Shown here in pieces: positions 25,591-34,058 of a DNA stretch of 64,000 nt. The position numbers and the translations under genes are program-made. Below the pieces are notes generated by a model. That model was not told where the DNA came from. It was given only the letters and a program-made list of their open reading frames with translations, and did no database searches. This stretch comes from an uncultured Paracoccaceae bacterium (GTDB lineage: Bacteria > Pseudomonadota > Alphaproteobacteria > Rhodobacterales > Rhodobacteraceae). Location of the stretch: assembly GCA_947488605.1 (NCBI GenBank), contig CANKZJ010000001.1, positions 620,001-684,000 on the forward strand, in the 5' to 3' direction. Numbering within the stretch: the first letter of the stretch is position 1; each line of letters opens with the position of its first letter.

Positions 25591-26639
25591 GACGCCACCG
25601 CATAAAGCTGCACACCCGAGACAACCCGGCTTAGCGTCGCCTGTCCGCTAAACGGATCATCCACATTCAGGCCCAGCGCATCAGACCAAGCAACACCACG
25701 CACCTGCGCAACCGCCACACATAAGGGTGCGGCCCACGCAGTGCCAAAGGGCATTGCAATATCAATATCACCGCCCGGTCCAATCGTCTCGACGTGGGCA
25801 TTGGGGAACTGTGCGCGCAATTCCGCCGCTAGATCAGCATCGTAGTTCCGCGTTGGCGCGTTCGGGCTGGTGAACACGACTACATCGGTGGCGTCCGTGA
25901 CAAAGGCCTTGGGTCCATGCCGAAACCCAAGCGTACTGTCCCACAATGCCGGCATCTGTCCCGCTGACAACTCCATAACCTTTAAAGCGGCCTCGCGCGC
26001 AGCGAAAGCCAATGGTCCGGAGCCGACAAAGACCGCCCGCTCTGGCCGCGATCCCACGGCTATTTGTGACAGCAAGCTTTCAAGCTGGTCCGCCATTGAA
26101 GACATACGCGCCTGAAAATCACTAGGCGCATCAAACAGCGCCAGTGCCGTCAGCAACATCGTCGAAAAACTGGATGTCATGGCAAAGCCCGCATCATGCG
26201 TCGCGTCAGGCAAAACAATGACTTGGCAGGGCGCGCGAGACGTCCGCGTCGCCAATGCCCCATCCTTGTTGCAGGTTATGTTAATCCGTGGCGCATCTGG
26301 GGCTAAAGCATCCAAGGCATCAAGCGTCCCGATACTTTCCGTGCTATTGCCAGAGCGGCCGAAACTCACCACCAAAGGATTTGCGCCAGCAAGCATATGC
26401 GCGGGGTTTGCCACAATGTCCGTTGTCGGCACCGACCGTGTCCCCTTTTGGGACGCCGCAATAATATCGCCGATATAGGCGCTGGTCCCTGCCCCACAAA
26501 ACCAGACCTCATCAAACGACTGCGCGGCAATCCAAGCGCGCAGACCTGCCACGTCCAAGGTCGCGCCCCAGCTACGCCAGATATCAGGCTGCGCATGGAT
26601 TTCGCGCCACGTCACCCATTTGGTCAAATCTTGGGTCAT
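25587..26639 (-). CDS. SIS-domain sugar isomerase/deaminase, AgaS-like
   Basis: A 350-residue protein with two SIS domains: the first around EVWFCGAGTSAYIGD and VSFGRSGNSTES, the second around FVGSGPLAFAAREAALKVMELS. The latter, followed by the DSTLGFRHGPKAF stretch, resembles AgaS, the galactosamine-6-phosphate deaminase/isomerase. It would convert a hexosamine phosphate to a ketose phosphate plus ammonia. Together with the next gene the operon has two different SIS deaminase candidates, perhaps one for each epimer. Four-base overlaps on both sides indicate coupling. Confidence 0.85.
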   Translation of the reverse strand: MTQDLTKWVTWREIHAQPDIWRSWGATLDVAGLRAWIAAQSFDEVWFCGAGTSAYIGDIIAASQKGTRSVPTTDIVANPAHMLAGANPLVVSFGRSGNSTESIGTLDALDALAPDAPRINITCNKDGALATRTSRAPCQVIVLPDATHDAGFAMTSSFSTMLLTALALFDAPSDFQARMSSMADQLESLLSQIAVGSRPERAVFVGSGPLAFAAREAALKVMELSAGQMPALWDSTLGFRHGPKAFVTDATDVVVFTSPNAPTRNYDADLAAELRAQFPNAHVETIGPGGDIDIAMPFGTAWAAPLCVAVAQVRGVAWSDALGLNVDDPFSGQATLSRVVSGVQLYAVAS

Positions 26640-27640
26640 GTCGTTTGGGTCACTTTCGAAAGGGTCTCTGGCGCATCAGGGTCCAATCCTAGCGCCAACG
26701 CTGTGTTCAGGATCACCGGATACATCGCCGCCAATAACACCGCCGCAGCAGCCGCAGGTACAAGATCACGCGATGCCAAATCCGATACCCTGATACGGTG
26801 CACATCACAATCAACAGCCCGAAACCGCGCCTCTGCCTGATCCAGACTGTCCTGAATATCAGCAAGCCCTGTATCAAGCATTAGTACCATAAGCGGGTTT
26901 GTCGCCAGTTGCAGCGGTCCATGCAACACCTCAGAACTTGAATAAGCCTCCCCGTGGATTGCGCAACATTCCTTAAGCTTGAGCGCCACCTCGTGCGCCG
27001 CGCCATAGCCCGTATCCCGCCCAATGACATAAACATGCCGGGCACGCAAAAATGCGGCCTGCAATGCGCCGGCTTGCGGATGCCGCGTAGCCATATGGCG
27101 CAGTTCTGTTGCAGCAACTTGCGCTTTGTGTGCATAGGCAGGCTTCAGGGCACCCAGCAATGCCATCCCCGCCGCAACCGATCCAATAACCGATTTCGTC
27201 GCAGGCACAGCCAGTTCAGGTCCCGCACCAATCGGGACCGTTACATCGCAGGCCGTCTCGACCGGGCTGTCCGGCTGATTGGTAATCGCTACGACTTGCG
27301 CGCCAGCGCCAGCAGCACCTTTGGCTGACAAAACGAGATCATCGCTGGCCCCAGATTGACTGATGACCAATGCCGCAGCGCCGTCCAATGCAACGCCCGC
27401 GCCAAGTGAAAAAACCGACGGCGGCAGGGATGTCACCGGAACGCCCAATTCGCGCATGAACTCGTAGGACAGAATATTCGCGGCGGCATCAGACGATCCC
27501 CGCGCGATGGTGTAGATTGCCTTTGGTTTGCGCAATGCACTGGCGTCAACGTGCTGCACGGCTGCCTGCGCGAAAACACCCATACTTTGGGCCGCTTCAG
27601 CCGCCATCAATCGGCCCGGAGTTGCATTTTCCATCGTCAT
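26636..27640 (-). CDS. SIS-domain glucosamine-6-phosphate deaminase (NagB-II type)
   Basis: A 334-residue protein with two SIS domains and no glutaminase domain, so it resembles the isomerase half of GlmS. Motifs are IARGSSDAAANILSYEF in the first domain, ISQSGASDDLV, and VIGRDTGYGAAHEVALKLKE plus AYSSSEVLHGP in the second. Such NagB-II proteins deaminate glucosamine 6-phosphate to fructose 6-phosphate in alphaproteobacteria and Shewanella. It lies between the oxidoreductase and the AgaS-like gene with 4-bp overlaps. Confidence 0.9.
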   Translation of the reverse strand: MTMENATPGRLMAAEAAQSMGVFAQAAVQHVDASALRKPKAIYTIARGSSDAAANILSYEFMRELGVPVTSLPPSVFSLGAGVALDGAAALVISQSGASDDLVLSAKGAAGAGAQVVAITNQPDSPVETACDVTVPIGAGPELAVPATKSVIGSVAAGMALLGALKPAYAHKAQVAATELRHMATRHPQAGALQAAFLRARHVYVIGRDTGYGAAHEVALKLKECCAIHGEAYSSSEVLHGPLQLATNPLMVLMLDTGLADIQDSLDQAEARFRAVDCDVHRIRVSDLASRDLVPAAAAAVLLAAMYPVILNTALALGLDPDAPETLSKVTQTT

Positions 27641-28896
27641 GCCCGCAATCCATATTGATCAAAATCGGCCCAAGTGGCCGTCATATCGACCATGCTGCCA
27701 GTGACCCGTGCTTCGTCCAGCGCCATTGCAACCAAACCAGCCTCGAGCGCATCAACGACACCCACCGGCAGGGTTTCAGTATCGCCTTTCAAGAACGCCA
27801 CAATGTCATCAACCATCATATGATCAGCGCCATAATGAGCAGACGCCCTTGCGCTATCCATCTGCGTATAGTCGTGATCGGCAATCACACTGCCGTCGCG
27901 CGCAGTGGCCCTTAAGTTGCCACGCACAAAATCGCCTTCGGCCATGCCATGCGTGCCCATCACGCAAAAACGGCGATGTTCATCAGGGACATTCAGATTT
28001 GTATGAAACGCGAGGGACGCACCGTTTTGATAGTGTAAAATCGCGGTCTGGTGGTCGATGATGTCACCGTCGGAATGAAAGGCATCGTCAACATTGTTCC
28101 ACATTGATGGCTTGTGATGCATGATTTCATTTTCGACATTCGCCGTTGGTGCATTATCTGGAACAAACGATTTCCGCCCACCAAAACTTGCAACTTTTGT
28201 TGGGCGAGACCCAGTAACCATGTTGTAGATATCCAGATCATGGCAGCATTTTTCGAGCATGAAACCACCCGACCACGACACCATCCGTCGCCAATCACGC
28301 ATAAAAAATGCGCCATGATAAGGGGCAATATGTTCATTCGCCTCAAGCGATACGATTGGGCCAAGCTCATCCAAAATGGCGCGCAAATCGACAACGTGTT
28401 GAGAGTAGCGTAGAACAAGACCGACCATTACGCGGTCTGTCCCATGCTCTGCCAACAGAGCCGCGAGCTCCATCGTGTCTTCTTTGGTAGTAACGACGGG
28501 TTTTTCAGTGAAGATACGAACACCTGCATCCAAGCCCATCTTAATGTGCTCCAAATGAAAGCTATTCGGCGATCCGATGAAAAACAGATCAGGCTTCGTT
28601 TCCGCAAGCATCTGTTCGAGGTTATCAAACTTGGGCGTTGTCCGCCGCATCTGCGCGCAAGCGGCAAATCCATCTCTCAATTGTTTTATTTTTGGCGCGT
28701 CCGGATATCCGGGAAAAACCTGATCCGGGATCAAATCCTTGACCGCGTCATCGCTTAAAGTGGCCCCGTCGATCTGCAAAGCAGAATCCGGTTGTGGGTC
28801 ATAATACCCAACGAATTCAATGTCCGGCATGGCCTCTTTGAAGATCGACAGGACATGTGTTGCCCGCAAACCAATACCTGCCGTAACTATTCTCAT
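27637..28896 (-). CDS. Gfo/Idh/MocA family oxidoreductase
   Basis: A 419-residue NAD(P)-dependent sugar oxidoreductase. The N-terminal Rossmann region starts VTAGIGLRATHVLSIF, and the family lysine lies in FTEKPVVTT near residue 140. The second conserved histidine/aspartate is in LEKCCHDLDIYN. The substrate is unknown. In an amino-sugar operon it could oxidise or epimerise a sugar before kinase action, or act as a redox-type glycosidase as known for GH4/GH109-like enzymes; both are inference. It starts in a 4-bp overlap with the ATPase gene. Confidence 0.87.
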   Translation of the reverse strand: MRIVTAGIGLRATHVLSIFKEAMPDIEFVGYYDPQPDSALQIDGATLSDDAVKDLIPDQVFPGYPDAPKIKQLRDGFAACAQMRRTTPKFDNLEQMLAETKPDLFFIGSPNSFHLEHIKMGLDAGVRIFTEKPVVTTKEDTMELAALLAEHGTDRVMVGLVLRYSQHVVDLRAILDELGPIVSLEANEHIAPYHGAFFMRDWRRMVSWSGGFMLEKCCHDLDIYNMVTGSRPTKVASFGGRKSFVPDNAPTANVENEIMHHKPSMWNNVDDAFHSDGDIIDHQTAILHYQNGASLAFHTNLNVPDEHRRFCVMGTHGMAEGDFVRGNLRATARDGSVIADHDYTQMDSARASAHYGADHMMVDDIVAFLKGDTETLPVGVVDALEAGLVAMALDEARVTGSMVDMTATWADFDQYGLRA

Positions 28897-29993
28897 GCGA
28901 CCAGCGCCGGTGCCGCTTTGCGCCGCAAGACGTCGCCCGATGCGTCAAAGACATGGCAATCTTCCGGGGCAACTGCCAGCGTCATCGGCTCCCCCTCTTT
29001 GATGGCCGCATCTCCCGGCAATGAGGCACAGAACCGGGTATCGCCGCCAATGGTGCCATACGTGATCGAGACACCGCCCAAGCGTTCCAGAACATTGACC
29101 GAAATGTCCAATCCATCCGCGCCAAGCTGTACATGTTCGGGCCGAATGCCGACCTCCACCTTATCGCCTGTGTTCACTGTTGCGGCCTCAACTGGCAACA
29201 CCATCTGATGTCCGCCTGCGAGTTCCACTTTGATGCCAGTCGCATCAGTTCCCTGCACCGTCGCAGGGATTAGGTTCATGTTTGGCTGGCCGATAAAGGA
29301 CGCGACAAATTTTGTCTTGGGGTGATGGTACAACTCCATCGGGGTGCCGAATTGTTCGACCCGACCGCCGTTTAGCACAACGATGCGGTCCGCCATCGTC
29401 ATCGCCTCAACCTGATCATGGGTGACATACACCATCGTGGCATCAAGGCTGCGGTGCAGTTGGCTCAGCTCCACACGCATATCACCGCGCAAGGCCGCAT
29501 CAAGATTAGAGAGCGGCTCATCGAAAAGGAACACTTTGGGATTGCGGACTATCGACCGCCCGATAGCGACCCTTTGGCGCTGACCACCTGACAATTGTCC
29601 GGGCTTAAGATCAAGCTTATCGGTGAGTTGCAAAATGCCCGCGGCCTGTTGCACGCGTGCGTCCAGATCAGCCTTCTCCAGCTTTTGGACGCGCAACGGA
29701 AAGGCGATGTTCTCGTAGACGCTCAGATGCGGATAAAGCGCGTAGGATTGGAACACCATCGATATGCCGCGATCAACCGGATGGGCGGTACTGACGTCCT
29801 CGCCGCCGATGATGATCTGGCCTGATGTCGCCTCTTCCAGTCCTGCGATGATCCGCAAAAGAGTGGATTTTCCACAACCGGATGGGCCGACGAAGACGAC
29901 AAATTCCTTGTCATTGATCGCAAGGCTGATGTCATGCAACACCTTTGCCGCGCCAAATGATTTGCTAATCGCATTCAGATCAAGAGTTGCCAC
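28893..29993 (-). CDS. ABC importer ATPase (UgpC/MalK type)
   Basis: A 366-residue cytoplasmic ATPase with Walker A GPSGCGKST, the signature LSGGQRQRVAIGRS, Walker B VFLFDEPLSNLDA and the H-loop TMVYVTHDQVE. A C-terminal OB/TOBE domain (from ~residue 240) marks the carbohydrate-importer CUT1 subfamily. It energises the two downstream-numbered permeases and binding protein, although a stable hairpin separates it from the binding-protein gene. Confidence 0.93.
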   Translation of the reverse strand: MATLDLNAISKSFGAAKVLHDISLAINDKEFVVFVGPSGCGKSTLLRIIAGLEEATSGQIIIGGEDVSTAHPVDRGISMVFQSYALYPHLSVYENIAFPLRVQKLEKADLDARVQQAAGILQLTDKLDLKPGQLSGGQRQRVAIGRSIVRNPKVFLFDEPLSNLDAALRGDMRVELSQLHRSLDATMVYVTHDQVEAMTMADRIVVLNGGRVEQFGTPMELYHHPKTKFVASFIGQPNMNLIPATVQGTDATGIKVELAGGHQMVLPVEAATVNTGDKVEVGIRPEHVQLGADGLDISVNVLERLGGVSITYGTIGGDTRFCASLPGDAAIKEGEPMTLAVAPEDCHVFDASGDVLRRKAAPALVA

Positions 29994-30029
29994 AACGCTA
30001 CCTATCTGTTGGAAATTTCATTGAAATAC

Positions 30030-30055
30030 CGGGGCGACGGCGCACCGCCGCCCCG
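30030..30055 (-). repeat. Intercistronic stem-loop between binding protein and ATPase genes
   Basis: CGGGGCG-A-CGG-CGCA-CCG-C-CGCCCCG: two nested perfect stems with a single A/C mismatch. No T-run follows on the minus strand, so it is probably not a full terminator. Placed just after the binding-protein gene, it could protect that mRNA and raise binding-protein levels over the rest of the operon. Confidence 0.6.
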
Positions 30056-30069
30056 ATCAGGGAGGTCCC

Positions 30070-31281
30070 TTAAAGTGCGTCGTCGAGTTCTTCACCCGCG
30101 ATCGTCACCAGATTATCGACAGTGTCGTCTTCGAGCAGGATACCTTGCACCATGTTAGTGAAGACCGACTGCAACGATTTGAAGTCTTCAACCAGCGGCT
30201 CTGGTCCACCTGTTGAGATTGACGCTGTGAAGTTTGGCCAGACGCCTGCCTCGTAGTAGAGGTCGGTTTTACCCATTGCCGCGTAATCAAGGATCGGTGT
30301 CAGACCCCATGAACTATCAAGATCGTACTGGCTGTCGCCAGAGGTGATCCGCTGGGCCAGATCATGTGCAAGCTCTTCATGACCGGACCCTTTGAAGACA
30401 ACGATTGAATCCGTGATCAGGATCGATCCGCTTTCGCCAGAAGGGCCAGCAGGCACCGGTGCCACGATCTGGTTGATGTCTTCATTATGCTGGCCGTAAC
30501 CCCAAGGTCCTTGCACATACATCGCGATCTGACCGTCATTGAATAGGTCTTTAAGCTGATCACGCTCCCACGCTGTTGGACCTTCTTGGGACACTGTTGC
30601 CAGCTTGCCGTAGAATTCCAGGGTCTCACGGGTCTGGGCACTATCAAGGCGGTTTTCGCCCGTGACCGGGTCAATCACAACGCCGCCGTTTGAATAGAGG
30701 TAGTTCAGGAACTGGTGCATCGTGTTGTCAAAGTCTTTACCAGCAAGGCCAACGCCTGCGCTGTCTGTATTGTCAACGACGCCTTGCGCCATTGCGTACA
30801 TCTCATCCCACGTTGTCGGTGCAACACATTCCTGACCAGAGGCTTCGACAATATCACAGTTGATATAAAGCGCCTTGGTCGAGAACGCATGCGGATAACC
30901 CCACTGTGCACCCTCAATCGTGACGGTGTTCAGCACGCCGGGCTGGTAAGGCGTCGCTGGATCAATTTGCGCAGGGACAATCAAGTCATTGTTGGCGAGC
31001 TGGCGCAATGTCCTGCTGCCCATATAGGCGATGGACGGCGGATCACCTGCGGCGGCCAGTGTAAGCGATTTATCTTGGCATGTGCCCCAAGGCACCGCCT
31101 CAAGGTTCACGGTAACACCGTCATTATCGGCGATGAATTGGTCTACGACCGCTTGGTCAGCGTCGCGCACTTCGCCGCCGCACATGATGAAATGTAGCTC
31201 TTGTGCGTGGCCATCCGCCAGCGCGAGCGACGCGCCACTTGATAGCAAAGCAGCTGCACATGTCAGTTTCATAAGTTTCAT
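30070..31281 (-). CDS. ABC sugar-binding protein
   Basis: A 403-residue periplasmic solute-binding protein of the CUT1 type with a signal peptide (MKLMKLTCAAALLSSGASLALADG). Features are the early HFIMCGGEVRDADQAVVDQF, the hinge-side GIPHAFSTKALY-like stretch YPHAFSTKALYINCD and a late MYVQGPWGYGQ. The ligand is likely an N-acetylhexosamine or short chitin- or mucin-derived oligomer, judged from the linked GH20 enzyme and nag genes. It is the third gene of the minus-strand operon. Confidence 0.9.
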   Translation of the reverse strand: MKLMKLTCAAALLSSGASLALADGHAQELHFIMCGGEVRDADQAVVDQFIADNDGVTVNLEAVPWGTCQDKSLTLAAAGDPPSIAYMGSRTLRQLANNDLIVPAQIDPATPYQPGVLNTVTIEGAQWGYPHAFSTKALYINCDIVEASGQECVAPTTWDEMYAMAQGVVDNTDSAGVGLAGKDFDNTMHQFLNYLYSNGGVVIDPVTGENRLDSAQTRETLEFYGKLATVSQEGPTAWERDQLKDLFNDGQIAMYVQGPWGYGQHNEDINQIVAPVPAGPSGESGSILITDSIVVFKGSGHEELAHDLAQRITSGDSQYDLDSSWGLTPILDYAAMGKTDLYYEAGVWPNFTASISTGGPEPLVEDFKSLQSVFTNMVQGILLEDDTVDNLVTIAGEELDDAL

Positions 31282-31308
31282 AGGTAGTCTCCCTTGGTTT
31301 TCGTTTGT

Positions 31309-32151
31309 TTATTCTTTGACAGCACCTGCGGTCAGACCCGCGACGAGGTACTTTTGCAGGAACAAGAAGATGACCATGACAGGCAAAACACCCGTCAAGG
31401 CAGCAGCCATCATCTGGTTCCAGGTGACATCCTGATAGCCAATAAATTCAAACAGGCCGGCAGGCAGAGGTTGCAGTTCACGCTGTTGATTGAACGTGAT
31501 CGCAAAGAGAAATTGCTGGGCATAGGCGCCGATGAAGACGGCGGTACTGACGACGATCAGACCGGGCACCGCAAGCGGCAGCACCACACGGCGCAACGTG
31601 TACATACGTGATGCACCGTCGACGAATGCGGCCTCTTCAAGTTCTTTGGGGATCTTTTCAAGATACGAGCGCAGCAACCAAATACCGGTTGGGATCAAGA
31701 ACGCTACGCCCGGCACAATCATAGCCCAATAGGTGTTCAACAGGCCCATTGTGCGCAAAACGCGGTAAAGCGGGATCAGCAACACAGCCCCTGTGAACAT
31801 GTTCACACCAAGGAAAATCGCAAGCGAGCCGTTCTTGAACGGAAACTCCAGCCGTGCATAGGCATAGGCGGCCGGCACCACAAAGATCATCGTGATCACG
31901 GTAACGGCAGTGGCAATAAAGACCGAGTTGAAAATGTAACGTCCCAACAGCGGCACGGTTTCCCACATGTCACTGTAAGCCTGAAAGCTGAAGTCATCCG
32001 ACCAGAACTGATAAGGGCTCCGAAACAAGTGCTCCAAGGGCCGTAAGGATGCCATGAACATCTCGAAGAATGGCAGAAGGATGAAGATCAGGAAAACCGT
32101 GATCGCGGCATAAATGCCAACCATTTGCAGTTTAGTGTACTTGTCCATCAT
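31309..32151 (-). CDS. ABC sugar permease, UgpE/MalG type
   Basis: A 280-residue inner-membrane protein with six predicted helices. The EAA loop that contacts the ATPase is visible as LEEAAFVDGASRMYTLRRVVLPLAVPGL. It pairs with the adjacent MalF-like permease; only one base separates the two genes. The binding-protein gene follows 27 bp on. Role: translocation of an amino sugar. Confidence 0.92.
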   Translation of the reverse strand: MMDKYTKLQMVGIYAAITVFLIFILLPFFEMFMASLRPLEHLFRSPYQFWSDDFSFQAYSDMWETVPLLGRYIFNSVFIATAVTVITMIFVVPAAYAYARLEFPFKNGSLAIFLGVNMFTGAVLLIPLYRVLRTMGLLNTYWAMIVPGVAFLIPTGIWLLRSYLEKIPKELEEAAFVDGASRMYTLRRVVLPLAVPGLIVVSTAVFIGAYAQQFLFAITFNQQRELQPLPAGLFEFIGYQDVTWNQMMAAALTGVLPVMVIFLFLQKYLVAGLTAGAVKE

Positions 32152-32152
32152 C

Positions 32153-33085
32153 TTATTTGGTCCCGTACTTGCGGTTCACGTATTTCAGCACGTTAAGGTA
32201 AATCAGCGAGAACACACCAAGCAGGATCACGATGATCACCGCGCGCGCCGAGCCTTCGCCAAATTTGAAATTACTGATGGCCGTCTTATAAGTGTCCACA
32301 ATCAAGGTGGTCGTCGCACCGCGCGGGCCGCCTTCGGTTAGTATCCAGATGATCTCGAAGCTGTTGAAAGTGAAAATCGCGGACAGCAGCGACATTGACA
32401 CGATGACGGGCATGATCTGCGGAATTGTGATGCGGCGAAAGCGGTACCAACGCCCCGCCCCATCGACCCACGCGGCTTCGTAAAGATCACGGCTGACGCC
32501 CTGCATTGCGGCCAAGAAAAACAAGGTGACCATCGGTGTGCCGACCCAGACATCGGCGACGACCGCAGAATAGAATGCAGATTGTTTATAGGCCAAAAAT
32601 TCAAAAGGCCCGCCTGTGATGCCTAACGTCATCATCGCGCCGGACAGCACGCCGAAGTAGCCATTATAGAGCCACAACCACCCGATCATGCCAATCGCCA
32701 TAGGAATAATCCAAGGCGGCATCACGAGAACACGAAACAATCCGCGCCCGGGAACAGCGGCGTTCAGCAACGTCGCCCCGATCAATCCCAAGATCAGTTT
32801 CAATGCGACCGACAAGAACATCCAGTAGAATGTCCGCACGATCGTTTCATGGAACTTGCGGCTTTCAGCGAGCTCTTGGTAATTGGCAAGGCCGACATAT
32901 TCCTCGCCGCCCAAGCCCGCTTCCATAAATGACAAACGGATGGTTTCGGCCAACGGCCAGGCAACAATGATGGCGATAAACAACATCGCAGGGCCAATCA
33001 GCAACCACGCGAACACCGCCTCCGGCAACGTCTTTGCCTTTGGCGTGACGTCGCCGTGAATGGCTACGTGCGTCATATCTGCCAT
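32153..33085 (-). CDS. ABC sugar permease, UgpA/MalF type
   Basis: A 310-residue inner-membrane protein with about six helices and the EAA loop YEAAWVDGAGRWYRFRRITIP. It is the first gene of the long minus-strand amino-sugar operon and is divergent from the GntR regulator across a 216-bp AT-rich intergenic region. Its ribosome site is weak (GTGGGGAC). Confidence 0.92.
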   Translation of the reverse strand: MADMTHVAIHGDVTPKAKTLPEAVFAWLLIGPAMLFIAIIVAWPLAETIRLSFMEAGLGGEEYVGLANYQELAESRKFHETIVRTFYWMFLSVALKLILGLIGATLLNAAVPGRGLFRVLVMPPWIIPMAIGMIGWLWLYNGYFGVLSGAMMTLGITGGPFEFLAYKQSAFYSAVVADVWVGTPMVTLFFLAAMQGVSRDLYEAAWVDGAGRWYRFRRITIPQIMPVIVSMSLLSAIFTFNSFEIIWILTEGGPRGATTTLIVDTYKTAISNFKFGEGSARAVIIVILLGVFSLIYLNVLKYVNRKYGTK

Positions 33086-33254
33086 GTTGTCCCCACTGTG
33101 ATTTGGCCTCGAATCGACCTCTCCAAAATAGCTTACCTCTGTTTTAAAATTTTACTACCAATATAATACCAAATAATATTTATACTAAAGTATTACAATT
33201 TTTCAACTACTTGAACACCAAAGCTAAGCTTTCATTCTCAATAATGGCTTGCAT

Positions 33255-33275
33255 TGGTATTATTTTATGATACCA
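33255..33275 (+). promoter_or_regulatory. Candidate GntR-type operator
   Basis: TGGTAT, nine bases, ATACCA: a palindrome 27 bp before the GntR start. Further half-sites ATACCA (33166-33171) and TACCA (33156-33160), plus ATACT-AA-AGTAT (33182-33193), lie toward the importer operon in this AT-rich intergenic region. TGGT/ACCA half-sites are usual for the NagR/DasR-like GntR group, so autoregulation and control of both divergent units are likely. Confidence 0.55.
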
Positions 33276-33301
33276 CAACGAAATTACACGAAGGACGATA
33301 G

Positions 33302-34057
33302 ATGGCCGACCTCAACACCGAACTCGATCAGGAAAGGTGGTATCGCGATGGCCGTGGGCCGCGCTACAAACAGCTATGCCGCCACATCAGCGGTCTTGTC
33401 TCTTCTGGCGATTTAGTCGCCGAGGATCAGTTACCATCAGAGCGTGAGATAGCTGAAATTGCCAACGTCAGTCGCGTCACGGTGCGCAAGGCCATCGGTG
33501 AATTGGTGACCGACGGGCTTATCGAACAGCGACAAGGTGCCGGGTCATTCGTGCGCGGCAGTGCCGAGAAATTTGAACAATCGTTATCCTCGCTAGTGTC
33601 GTTTACAGAGAACCTACAAGCGCGCGGTATCGCGTCATCCAGTCATGTTCTGCTCAAAGGTTTGTTCCGTCCGACCCCAACCGAGGCGATGGTTTTGGGC
33701 CTTTCACCGCATCATCAAGTCGCGCGTGTTCATCGGCTGCGCAGCGGCGATGGTGTGCCGATGGCGCTGGAATACTCGTCACTGCCCGAAGATGTGCTGC
33801 CGCGTCCTGACAAAATTGATCTGTCACTATACGAGCTTCTGCGCGCGCGCGGCACGGCACCCACACGCGCAATCCAACGCGTGACCGCAGTGAACGCTTC
33901 CGCGCCCGTCGCCGAACATCTAGGGCTCGCTGAAGGGGCGGCAGTTCTGCAAATCGAACGCACTGGGTATCTAACGAATGGGCGGCCGATCGAATTCACG
34001 AGCGGCCTGTACAGGTCTGATATTTATGATTTTGTCTCTGAACTAAGATTGGACTGA
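33302..34057 (+). CDS. GntR-family regulator with UTRA domain (NagR/NagQ-like)
   Basis: A 251-residue repressor. The winged helix-turn-helix is at residues ~20-85 (LPSEREIAEIANVSRVTVRK ... DGLIEQRQGAGSFV). The UTRA effector domain covers ~100-245 with VARVHRLRSGDGVPMALEYSS and ending in LYRSDIYDF. UTRA regulators of this type usually sense hexosamine 6-phosphates, and the neighbours support that ligand class. It is followed one base later by the GH20 gene. Confidence 0.92.
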   Translation: MADLNTELDQERWYRDGRGPRYKQLCRHISGLVSSGDLVAEDQLPSEREIAEIANVSRVTVRKAIGELVTDGLIEQRQGAGSFVRGSAEKFEQSLSSLVSFTENLQARGIASSSHVLLKGLFRPTPTEAMVLGLSPHHQVARVHRLRSGDGVPMALEYSSLPEDVLPRPDKIDLSLYELLRARGTAPTRAIQRVTAVNASAPVAEHLGLAEGAAVLQIERTGYLTNGRPIEFTSGLYRSDIYDFVSELRLD

Positions 34058-34058
34058 C

